Assembly (NCBI GenBank): GCA_027622115.1
Contig: JAQBZS010000458.1
Location: 1 to 6,279, forward strand
From: Planctomycetota bacterium
GTDB lineage: Bacteria > Planctomycetota > Planctomycetia > Planctomycetales > Planctomycetaceae
Length of the DNA: 6,279 nucleotides
Reading direction: 5' to 3'
A program made the translations under genes and the position numbers. This document shows positions 1 through 6,221 of the stretch, piece by piece (position 1 is the first letter of the stretch; each line of letters opens with the position of its first letter). The notes below the pieces were generated by a model, which saw nothing but the letters and a program-made list of their open reading frames with translations, ran no database searches and was not told the DNA's origin.

Positions 1-6
1 TGCTAA

Positions 7-1611
7 ATAGCTGGCGAATTCAAGCAGTCGCGAGCCGCGCTGGTTGAGGCGATCCGCCTGCGGTCGACGCTGGCCGGTGCATGGAACAATCTAGGCAACG
101 CGTGGCACGGGGAAGGCCGCATTCCAAAGTCGCGAGCCTGCTATCAGAAGGCCGTGAAAATCAAAGCCGCTTTCGGCAACGCGCATGGCAATCTCGCGGA
201 AATGTTGCGGATCGAAGGCAAGTACGACGAAGCGGAACGCCATTACGAACGAGCCATCGCGTGCAGCGGAACGGCTCGCGTGAAGATTCTGCAAGCCACG
301 AATCTGCCGCCGATTTTCGATTCGCACGCCCACATTCAAGAGCAACGCACGCGACTGTCCGACAACATCGATCGCTTGATTGCGGAAGGCGTCAAGCTCG
401 ACCCCGCTCAATCGGACGCGCCGAACATCTTTTATCTCGCGTACCAAGGTCTGAACGACCGCGAGATCTTGGAACGCTACTCGCAGCTCTTCGAGTCCAG
501 TCATCCGCCCGACTTCGATCCGGCCGATCGCCGACCACGTCATCGCGACGGCAAGATCCATATCGGCTTCGTGTCGAATCACTTCAACAACCACACCATC
601 GGCTTCTTCATGCGGGGGCTGATCCGGCAGTTGTCGCGACAACGCTTCCACGTCAGTACGTTTTCAGTCGCACCGGCGCGCGACGACATCGCGCGCGAAA
701 TCGAACGAGCCAGCGATCAATTCTTCGTGTTGTCGGAACGGACGGAGCACGCACGCCAAGTCATCACGGAACAGAAGCCCGACGTGTTGTTCTATTCGGA
801 CTTGGGAATGGATCCGCGAACGTTGGCCTTGGCTCATTCGCGATTGGCCCCACGTCAATGCGTGACTTGGGGACATCCCGTCACGACGGGGTTGAGCACC
901 ATCGACGAATTCTTTTCGTGCGCCGCAATCGAGCCCCCCGACGCCGACGACCATTACACTGAACGGCTCATTCGTCTGAGCCGCTTCCCGACGTATTACG
1001 TGCGACCGATTCTTCACAAGCCGCAGGGTCGCGAGCACTTCGGTCTCAAGCCGACACAGCGTGTGTACCTCTGTCCGCAAAGCCTGTTTAAGCTGCACCC
1101 CGACATCGACCGCATCTTCGGAGCGATCCTGCAACAGGATCCGGACGGCGTGGTGGTCTTGATCCGCGGCCTGCACAAGGACTGGCATCGCCTGCTGCTT
1201 GAACGATTCCAACACACGATTCCAGACGTGTTGGACCGAGTCATTATTCTGCCGCGGCAAGACCACGCGAGCTTTCTGAGCCTGCTGACCACAGCGGACG
1301 TGATGCTCGACTCGCTGCATTTCGGGGGCGGCAATACGTCCTACCAGGCCATGGCGTTCGGCGTTCCGATCGTCACCTTCCCCGGCGAACTCATGCGCGG
1401 TCGCCTCACAGCGGGCCTTTACGAACACATCGGCGTTACGGACACGATCGCTCGGACTCAGGACGACTACATCGCCAAGTCGATCGAAATCGCGTGCGAC
1501 CGAGACTTGCGCCGCGACATCCACGAACGCATTCTTTCCTCGTGCGACGCCCTGTTCGAAGACCAACAAGCCGTCCACGAAATCGAAGCCCACTTGGCCG
1601 AATCCTGTTGA
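7..1611 (+). CDS. TPR-containing SPINDLY/OGT-type protein O-glycosyltransferase, 5'-incomplete
   Basis: Predicted GT41-family glycosyltransferase that moves a sugar from a nucleotide-sugar to Ser/Thr or another acceptor. Numbering from codon 7, about 534 residues are visible. Residues 3-23 look like the end of a TPR, 25-58 form a full TPR (starting AWNNLGN) and 59-92 another. The catalytic part starts near 184: SNHFNNHTIGFF with His196, GHPVTTG at 289-295, LFKLHP with Lys362, and DVMLDSLHFGGGNTS at 431-445. These match the His, Lys and nucleotide-binding segments of OGT/SPY. GHPVTTG, IEPPDADDHYTE and the YY after it resemble SPINDLY more than animal OGT, so GlcNAc or fucose could be the donor. 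TPR coding runs up to an in-frame TAA at 4-6 with no ATG, GTG or TTG start before GTG 154, so the true 5' end is missing or broken; 154-1611 is the fallback CDS. The methyltransferase gene follows after 9 bp. Confidence 0.88.
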   Translation: MAGEFKQSRAALVEAIRLRSTLAGAWNNLGNAWHGEGRIPKSRACYQKAVKIKAAFGNAHGNLAEMLRIEGKYDEAERHYERAIACSGTARVKILQATNLPPIFDSHAHIQEQRTRLSDNIDRLIAEGVKLDPAQSDAPNIFYLAYQGLNDREILERYSQLFESSHPPDFDPADRRPRHRDGKIHIGFVSNHFNNHTIGFFMRGLIRQLSRQRFHVSTFSVAPARDDIAREIERASDQFFVLSERTEHARQVITEQKPDVLFYSDLGMDPRTLALAHSRLAPRQCVTWGHPVTTGLSTIDEFFSCAAIEPPDADDHYTERLIRLSRFPTYYVRPILHKPQGREHFGLKPTQRVYLCPQSLFKLHPDIDRIFGAILQQDPDGVVVLIRGLHKDWHRLLLERFQHTIPDVLDRVIILPRQDHASFLSLLTTADVMLDSLHFGGGNTSYQAMAFGVPIVTFPGELMRGRLTAGLYEHIGVTDTIARTQDDYIAKSIEIACDRDLRRDIHERILSSCDALFEDQQAVHEIEAHLAESC

Positions 1612-1620
1612 GCACCCTCC

Positions 1621-2955
1621 ATGCCTGAATCCGCCACCATTCAAGACATCCTTCGCCAATCGACGTGCCCGGCGTGCGCCCATCACGTCGCCGTGCGGTT
1701 CTTCGATGGCGGACATTTGCCGCTCACCACGTTGGCTTGGCCGAAGTCCGCGAACGAAGCGAAAGCCATGAAGCGACTGCCGCATTCGTTCGTGCGGTGC
1801 GTGGATTGCGGTCACGTATACAACGCCGATTTCAGCTACGCCGAAGTGCCCTACTCGGACAAACCCAATCTCATGTTCAACAAAGGCGAGATCTGGAGCG
1901 AGCATTTGCGGGCGGTCGTCGAGTTGCTGATCGAACGCTTGCCGAGCGATCCCATCGTCATCGAGATCGGTTGCGGTGAAGGCCACTTGTTGCGGGCGCT
2001 GGCCGGCGCGTGTCGCGGCGGTCGCTTCATCGGCTTCGATCCCAACGCCTCGATCGACGCCGGTGACGCTTTTGAAGCGCGGGCCGAACTGTTTGATCCA
2101 GCCGTGCATCTGGCGGAATTTCGCCCGGACCTCGTCATCAGTCGGCATGTGTTCGAACACTTGATGAACCCGTTGGGTTTCGTGCAGTCACTCGCGTTTG
2201 CCGCCGCCTGGGAGCACTGTCCGACTCGGTTGTTCATCGAAGTCCCGTGCATCGACCGCGTCTTCGAGATGGGCCGCACGGTCGACTTTTTCTATGAGCA
2301 CAACTCGCATTTCACGACGCAGTCCATGAGCCGCATGTTGGAACGCTGTGCGTCCGGCGTGGACATGATCGAGACCGGCTACAACGACGAAGTGCTGTTT
2401 GCGTTGGCGGAATTTGGTGAGCGGCAACAGGCGGTGGATTTCGCTGAGTCCGCGAATGCGTTTCGAAACCGAGTTCGACGTTCGCACGAGACGATTCAAC
2501 GGGAACTCGACATTCTGGCACGGTCCGAGTATTCGGTCGCGATCTGGGGCGGAACCGGAAAAGCGGCCGCGTTCATCAATCAGTTGGGACTCGACGCCCA
2601 GCGATTTCCGACGGTGGTGGATTCCGATCCGGACAAGGCCGGCACGCACGTACCTGGCACGGGCCAATTGATTCGACATCGGGATCATCTGTTGGAGCAT
2701 CCGGTGGACTTCATCGTGATCGCGACTCAATGGCGAGCCGCCGATATCGCACTCGAAATTCAACGAACCGGCATTCGCCATCAGGCTATTGTGATCGAAT
2801 ACCAGGGTCGGCTGATCGACTTTTTGCGAGACGAACATCCCTATCGGATTGAACCGTCAGATCGGTCGAACGAGTCGGATTACATCGAACCCATCCCGCG
2901 TCCAAAGTTCTTATCGCGCCGCGTGCGTACACGGTTAATGAAGGAAGCGTCGTGA
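1621..2955 (+). CDS. Class I SAM-dependent methyltransferase, sugar C-methyltransferase-like (Methyltransf_13/14 architecture)
   Basis: 444-residue protein with the three-part layout of NDP-sugar C-methyltransferases (TylC3/NovU/TcaB9 type). An N-terminal zinc ribbon has Cys16-x2-Cys19 and Cys60-x2-Cys63. The SAM-binding domain has motif I VIEIGCGEGHLL at about 113-124, the acidic residue of motif II in FIGFDP (Asp140), and SRHVFEHLMNP at 174-184. FFYEHNSHFT at 223-232 matches the family HEH-x2-YFS segment, with Tyr in place of the first His. A Rossmann-like C-terminal domain begins near 307 with IWGGTGKAAAF and continues through VVDSDPDKAGTHVPG and DFIVIATQW. Known relatives methylate a carbon of a keto-deoxysugar nucleotide. 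The actual substrate cannot be read here, and an O-methyltransferase role is possible. The start is the ATG 9 bp after the previous stop, with no clear ribosome binding site, so translational coupling in a glycan-modification operon is likely. Confidence 0.88.
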   Translation: MPESATIQDILRQSTCPACAHHVAVRFFDGGHLPLTTLAWPKSANEAKAMKRLPHSFVRCVDCGHVYNADFSYAEVPYSDKPNLMFNKGEIWSEHLRAVVELLIERLPSDPIVIEIGCGEGHLLRALAGACRGGRFIGFDPNASIDAGDAFEARAELFDPAVHLAEFRPDLVISRHVFEHLMNPLGFVQSLAFAAAWEHCPTRLFIEVPCIDRVFEMGRTVDFFYEHNSHFTTQSMSRMLERCASGVDMIETGYNDEVLFALAEFGERQQAVDFAESANAFRNRVRRSHETIQRELDILARSEYSVAIWGGTGKAAAFINQLGLDAQRFPTVVDSDPDKAGTHVPGTGQLIRHRDHLLEHPVDFIVIATQWRAADIALEIQRTGIRHQAIVIEYQGRLIDFLRDEHPYRIEPSDRSNESDYIEPIPRPKFLSRRVRTRLMKEAS

Positions 2956-2968
2956 GACGTGTCGGCCG

Positions 2969-3127
2969 GTGCTCATCCTGCGGATGCCGAAGGGAGCCGT
3001 CATTGCGTTTGACGAACTCAACATGAATCTCGTCCCCGGCGAAACGCTGGCCACGATGGAAACCATCGGCCTGCCCAATCTGCGACTCGATCGACGCTTG
3101 CCGTTCCGCATCGTGTTGTCGGTCTTC
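2969..3127 (+). pseudogene. C-terminal remnant of another class I methyltransferase
   Basis: Just after the methyltransferase stop, frame 2 encodes RMPKGAVIAFDELN, then PGETLATMETIGLPNLRL and LPF. This resembles the end of class I SAM methyltransferases common in polysaccharide clusters, where a 'kGgiivFDE...PGE..A' segment follows the fifth beta strand and an 'LR..R.P' tail ends the protein. The family match is from memory. No upstream codons of such a gene exist, because the frame runs straight into the preceding CDS. Downstream the frame has no proper stop and drifts into the repeat region (next stop at 3323-3325). I infer a decayed C-terminal fragment left by a deletion, in the same orientation as the two glycan genes before it. 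Confidence 0.5.
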
Positions 3128-3159
3128 CCGCGCGGTGGTTGGGGCAGACGGACGTTGAT

Positions 3160-3186
3160 GTCGGCGAGGCGCCAAATCTCGCCGAC
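3160..3186 (+). terminator. Perfect 9-bp stem-loop after the methyltransferase gene and remnant
   Basis: GTCGGCGAG at 3160-3168 pairs perfectly with CTCGCCGAC at 3178-3186 across a 9-base loop. It lies about 200 bp after the stop at 2955 and just past the methyltransferase remnant. No T-run follows, so a classical intrinsic terminator is not shown. It could be a weak terminator or mRNA-end stabiliser, or a chance GC-rich palindrome. Confidence 0.35.
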
Positions 3187-3228
3187 TCGTCAGGCAAGTT
3201 CCGTGAAACGAATGAAGACTGTCGGTAA

Positions 3229-3395
3229 ATTAGCCGTTTGGGCGCCGGCCCAATGGTCCAAGAGTTGTGAGCCGTGCCCGAGGCCTTACGGCCAACGGCT
3301 CACGCACGAAAACCTACAACTCTAGGGCCATTGGGCGCCAGCCTCGGTTTTTCCCACGTTTGATCGGAACCGTGGCTAACGCCAAAACGGCTAAT
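3229..3395. repeat. Compound nested palindrome (REP-like), potential three-way junction
   Basis: Outer arms 3229-3244 and 3380-3395 pair at 15 of 16 positions (ATTAGCCGTTTGGGCG against CGCCAAAACGGCTAAT). Inside them are two stems. Stem A is 3248-3268 with 3316-3336, 21 positions with one A/A mismatch and one G/T wobble; its tip continues as the perfect 9-bp stem 3267-3275 with 3295-3303 (alternative at the two shared bases) and a small GGCC/GGCC hairpin at 3282-3293. Stem B is 3340-3349 with 3368-3377, 9 of 10 pairs. Only 2-3 bases separate the stems, so a single strand could fold into a compact T or three-way junction. The sequences resemble palindromic repeats I associate with planctomycete genomes. 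The right arm reaches the first two bases of the bioA ATG. Confidence 0.8.
3238..3339. mobile_element. Putative miniature palindromic insertion with 9-bp direct repeats
   Basis: TTGGGCGCC occurs at 3238-3246 and again at 3331-3339. The 84 bp between them (3247-3330) is itself palindromic: its first and last 20 or so bases are near-perfect inverted repeats, CCCAATGGTCCAAGAGTTGT at 3249-3268 against its counterpart at 3316-3335. Removing one direct repeat plus the insert joins 3229-3246 to 3340 onward and restores a simple hairpin with 28-bp arms pairing at 24 of 28 positions with 3368-3395. That fits a MITE-like or REP-like element that inserted into an older palindrome and duplicated 9 bp of target. 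It has no coding capacity, so movement would need an enzyme encoded elsewhere. Recombination between palindromes is an alternative, since the outer and inner repeats share TTGGGCG. Confidence 0.5.
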
Positions 3396-4776
3396 GAATC
3401 ATTCCGGCGAGGACAATTTCAACACTCGATACGGTGGAACAACCGGGGAAATCGCCGTGTTTACCGACTCATCGCGAGCCTCGAATCTCCAGCCGCCGCA
3501 GGACCAGGACGCGCCGCACTGGCAGCAGCTCGGGTATCAACATATTTGGATGCCATATTGCCAAATGCAAACTTCGCCGCTGCCGCTGCCCGTGGTGGCG
3601 ACCGACGAAGTCTATCTCTTCCTCGCGGACGGCACGCGGCTGATCGATGGAATGGCATCGTGGTGGACCGCCTGCCATGGCTACAACCATCCGCACATTT
3701 TGGACGCGATGCGGGACCAACTCACGAAGATGCCGCACGTGATGTTCGGCGGCATCAATCACGAACCCGCACTCACGCTGGCCGCACGCTTGGCGGACCT
3801 CGCGCCGGGTAACTTGAATCGGGTGTTCTTCAGTGATTCCGGGTCGGTGGCCGTCGAAGTGGCGTTGAAAATGGCCGTTCAGTTTTGGCGAAACCGGGGG
3901 GTCGAGGGGCGTCATAAGTTCGTGGCGTTTCAACACGCGTACCACGGGGACACGACCGGCTGCATGTCGGTCTGCGACCCGGTCAACAGCATGCATAGCC
4001 ACTTCAAGGGCTTTTTGCTCGAACAGTACTCACACGCCGTCCCAGAGACCGCGAACCAGTTGAAACAACTTGAATCGCTGCTGGCCGCGAAACAGTCAGA
4101 AATCGCGGGTGTCATTGTCGAACCGCTGGTTCAAGGGGCCGGTGGGATGAAGTTTCACTCGGCGACCGCGCTGGCCGACATTCGACGACTGTGCGACAAA
4201 TTCAACCTGCTCCTGATCGCGGATGAAATCGCCACCGGGTTCGGACGCACGGGCTCGATGTTCGCGTGCGAGCAAGCCGACGTCGTGCCGGACATTATGT
4301 GCGTCGGCAAATCGCTCACCGCCGGCGTCCTGGGACTGGCGGCGACAATTGCGACCGATCACGTGTTCGCCGCGTTCCAGTCGGACGATCCAACTCACGC
4401 GTTGATGCACGGTCCGACATTCATGGCCAATCCGCTCGCCTGCGCGGCCGCCAATGCGTCTCTGGACTTGTTCGAGTCCGAACCACGACTTGAGCAGGTG
4501 CGCGTCATCGAAGACGCGTTGCAAAACCAACTCGAACCGTGTCGAACCATCGATCAGGTTGTCGATGTGCGAGTCAAGGGAGCGGTGGGCGTGGTGCAAG
4601 TTCGAGATCTGCATCACATCGAAGAACTCCGTGCGAGTTTCGTGCGCGAAGGCGTCTGGCTGCGTCCCTTTGGCGACATGATCTATCTCACGCCGCCGCT
4701 TACGATTTCCCCGGAGCAGCTCACGGACTTGTGCGATGCGATTGTGCGAGTCGTTCGAACGTGGTCAAACTGGTAA
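3394..4776 (+). CDS. bioA: Adenosylmethionine-8-amino-7-oxononanoate aminotransferase (DAPA synthase)
   Basis: PLP-dependent class III aminotransferase that converts 7-keto-8-aminopelargonate (KAPA) to 7,8-diaminopelargonate (DAPA) with SAM as amino donor, the step before dethiobiotin synthetase in biotin synthesis; cytoplasmic. 460 residues, closely alignable to E. coli BioA. Visible active-site features are HIWMPY (Tyr55, E. coli Tyr17), ASWWTACHGYNHP (Trp90-Trp91), YHGD (Tyr183), ADEIATGFGRTG (Asp277, Arg285), the PLP lysine Lys306 in CVGKSLTAG, HGPTFMANPLACAAANAS (Thr342), and LRPFGDMIYLTPP (Arg424). All residues that separate BioA from other class III aminotransferases look intact. The N terminus is about 38 residues longer than in E. 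coli, and ATG 3394 lies in the arm of a repeat. GTG 3457, preceded by GGGGA with 7-base spacing, would give a 439-residue protein and may be the true start. No other bio gene is in the window. Confidence 0.96.
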   Translation: MNHSGEDNFNTRYGGTTGEIAVFTDSSRASNLQPPQDQDAPHWQQLGYQHIWMPYCQMQTSPLPLPVVATDEVYLFLADGTRLIDGMASWWTACHGYNHPHILDAMRDQLTKMPHVMFGGINHEPALTLAARLADLAPGNLNRVFFSDSGSVAVEVALKMAVQFWRNRGVEGRHKFVAFQHAYHGDTTGCMSVCDPVNSMHSHFKGFLLEQYSHAVPETANQLKQLESLLAAKQSEIAGVIVEPLVQGAGGMKFHSATALADIRRLCDKFNLLLIADEIATGFGRTGSMFACEQADVVPDIMCVGKSLTAGVLGLAATIATDHVFAAFQSDDPTHALMHGPTFMANPLACAAANASLDLFESEPRLEQVRVIEDALQNQLEPCRTIDQVVDVRVKGAVGVVQVRDLHHIEELRASFVREGVWLRPFGDMIYLTPPLTISPEQLTDLCDAIVRVVRTWSNW

Positions 4777-4800
4777 CTGCAACTCGAAACATCCCTGTTG

Positions 4801-4841
4801 CACGAGACCATTGTCTCGTGACCGCTCGGGACAATGGTCCC
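4801..4841. repeat. Palindromic REP-like repeat after bioA
   Basis: CACGAGA at 4801-4807 and TCTCGTG at 4814-4820 form a perfect 7-bp stem with a 6-base loop. Alternatively 4804-4815 pairs with 4830-4841 at 11 of 12 positions, and GGGAC/GTCCC at 4828-4841 forms a third small hairpin. The stems exclude one another, so alternative folding is possible. The right side (CAATGGTCCCAAG, 4832-4844) nearly repeats 3251-3262 of the element upstream of bioA. It lies 25 bp past the bioA stop and could help end transcription, but no T-run follows. Confidence 0.65.
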
Positions 4842-4852
4842 AAGCTACGGCG

Positions 4853-4939
4853 TCAACAGTCCGCGTCCTCGCCCCACAGGGTCGAAATCAGCTTGAGTTT
4901 GCGGTCCACCGTGCGACGGACGTCGAGAATGCTTTTCAT
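4853..4939 (-). pseudogene. Possible C-terminal remnant of an ECF sigma factor (region 4 helix-turn-helix)
   Basis: The minus strand reads a 28-codon frame starting MKSILDVRRTVDRKLKL, continuing ISTLW and ending GEDADC before a stop at 4853-4855. The pattern RRTV(D/E)RKLxLIxxxW followed by acidic residues is typical of the very end of planctomycete ECF sigma factors, where it forms the DNA-recognition helix and tail. This is recalled, not searched. Sigma genes of this type commonly neighbour Ser/Thr kinase genes like the one next door, although usually on the same strand. The remainder of such a gene would have to lie inside the kinase CDS, and the antisense frame there (to 5080) is not sigma-like, so this would be a relic. 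A chance antisense frame is the main alternative. Confidence 0.38.
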
Positions 4940-6221
4940 GACCGAACACAACGACCAATTCGAACCGGAACTCGATGGATTCCCCATCGACATGAGCCCG
5001 GAGCGGATCCAGGGACGTGATGCGGTTGAGGTTTTGGCGACCGAGTTCGTCGACCGGTCGCGACGAGGCGAACGCGTCACGATCGATCAATATGTCTCGA
5101 AGTACCCGCAGTTCGAGCATCAGATCCGCGACCTGTTTCCGATGATTGCCGCGCTCGAACAATTGAAGACCGAACGCGAAGCCGAGTGCCTGCGCCGCCA
5201 GTTACCCGAGTCGTTTGAAATCAAGCAACTCGGTGACTGCGAAATCGTGCGCGAGATTGGTCGTGGTGCGATGGGCATCGTGTTTGAGGGGCTTCAAGGT
5301 CCGCTCAAGCGTCGAGTGGCCGTGAAACTTTTGCCGTGGCGATTTTCGGCGGTCCCGCGTTGGCGCGAGCGATTCGAGAGCGAGGCCCTGATGATCGCTC
5401 AACTCAAGCACCCGAATATCGTGCCCATTTACAGCATGGGCGAGCACGACGAATACGCGTATTTCGTGATGCAATACGTACACGGCGTGAGTCTCGACTG
5501 CGTCATCCGGCGACTCCGCGAGAATGCGGGCGTGATCTATGCCAACGAGGTCGAGCAACTCGGTCACGGACTCGAAGTGGGCGTGACAAACAGCCAACAG
5601 TCCTTGCGGGGCGGCGACTTTCAGCACCGCGAATTGCGCCGCGATTCATGGAGTGGCTTCGCGAAAGTGGTTGTGCAAGTCGCAAAGGCGTTGGCGTATG
5701 CGCATGGCGAAGGAATCCTGCACAACGACATCAAACCCGCGAACTTATTGCTGACACCCGCCGGCCGAGCGTCCGTGACCGATTTTGGGCTCGCCCGGAA
5801 TTTCGAAGAAGCCGGCGAAGGCGAAAATCGTTTGACGGGCACGTTGCGTTACATGGCTCCCGAGCGATTTGAACTGCGTCAGGATCAGCGGAGCGACCTG
5901 TATTCGCTCGGGGTCACTCTCTACGAATTGGCGACTCAGCAGCCCGTGTTTCGCGCGGACGATCGCTCGGAATTGATCCATCAGATTTGCACCGACATCC
6001 CACGGCGACCGCGCATCTTGAATCGCGACATACCGCCGGCGCTTGAAACGATCATCCTCACCGCCATCGCACGCGATCCCGACGAGCGCTATCAAAAGGC
6101 CTCACTGCTCGCGACCGACTTACTGCGATTCATTAACGGCAAGTCCGTTCTAGGTCACGGATCCACTTTGCTTCAGCGAACCGTCCGACGTTTTCGCCAA
6201 TGGAGAACTCGCCGGACTTGA
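4929..6221 (+). CDS. Serine/threonine protein kinase, planctomycete type, soluble and C-terminally short
   Basis: 430 residues from ATG 4929 (427 from ATG 4938, MTEHNDQF, equally plausible; neither has a clear ribosome binding site). Residues 20-90 form a helical N-terminal region (SPERIQGRDAVEVLATEFVD, then YPQFEHQIRDLFPMIAALEQ) that precedes the kinase in many planctomycete STKs. The Hanks-type kinase domain spans about 105-385: glycine loop GRGAMG at 111-116, VAVK Lys133, a C-helix Glu in FESEALMI, catalytic HNDIKPAN at 265-272 with Asp267, DFG at 285-287, APE at 310-312 and RSDLYSLGVTLYELA. Asn266 replaces the usual Arg of HRD, making it a non-RD kinase, while the catalytic Lys and Asp residues are kept, so it should be active. 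It ends with a basic RTVRRFRQWRTRRT where relatives normally continue into a transmembrane helix and sensor repeats; none is present. The longer open frame upstream to 4539 overlaps bioA and is not coding. Confidence 0.93.
   Translation: MLFMTEHNDQFEPELDGFPIDMSPERIQGRDAVEVLATEFVDRSRRGERVTIDQYVSKYPQFEHQIRDLFPMIAALEQLKTEREAECLRRQLPESFEIKQLGDCEIVREIGRGAMGIVFEGLQGPLKRRVAVKLLPWRFSAVPRWRERFESEALMIAQLKHPNIVPIYSMGEHDEYAYFVMQYVHGVSLDCVIRRLRENAGVIYANEVEQLGHGLEVGVTNSQQSLRGGDFQHRELRRDSWSGFAKVVVQVAKALAYAHGEGILHNDIKPANLLLTPAGRASVTDFGLARNFEEAGEGENRLTGTLRYMAPERFELRQDQRSDLYSLGVTLYELATQQPVFRADDRSELIHQICTDIPRRPRILNRDIPPALETIILTAIARDPDERYQKASLLATDLLRFINGKSVLGHGSTLLQRTVRRFRQWRTRRT

Noticed and set aside
81..962. 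293-codon plus-strand frame
   Set aside because: Arg/Ser-rich shadow of the glycosyltransferase frame with no motifs.
664..2160. 498-codon open frame on the minus strand
   Set aside because: It lies antisense to the well-supported glycosyltransferase and methyltransferase genes, crosses their boundary and has no recognisable domain. It is a GC-driven shadow.
2969..3325. 118-codon frame as an intact small gene
   Set aside because: Only the first 50 or so codons resemble a protein family; the rest translates the stem-loop and the palindromic repeat.
3229..3395. CRISPR array or tRNA as an explanation of the repeats
   Set aside because: There are no regularly spaced direct repeats with unique spacers and no cloverleaf with an anticodon arm. 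The structure is nested inverted repeats.
3267..3812. 181-codon plus-strand frame spanning the repeat and the start of bioA
   Set aside because: It starts in the palindrome and continues as an out-of-frame reading of bioA, with low-complexity Ala/Arg content.
4539..4928. N-terminal extension of the kinase frame to 560 residues
   Set aside because: It overlaps the conserved C terminus of bioA and runs through the palindromic spacer. Kinase-like sequence begins only after 4929.
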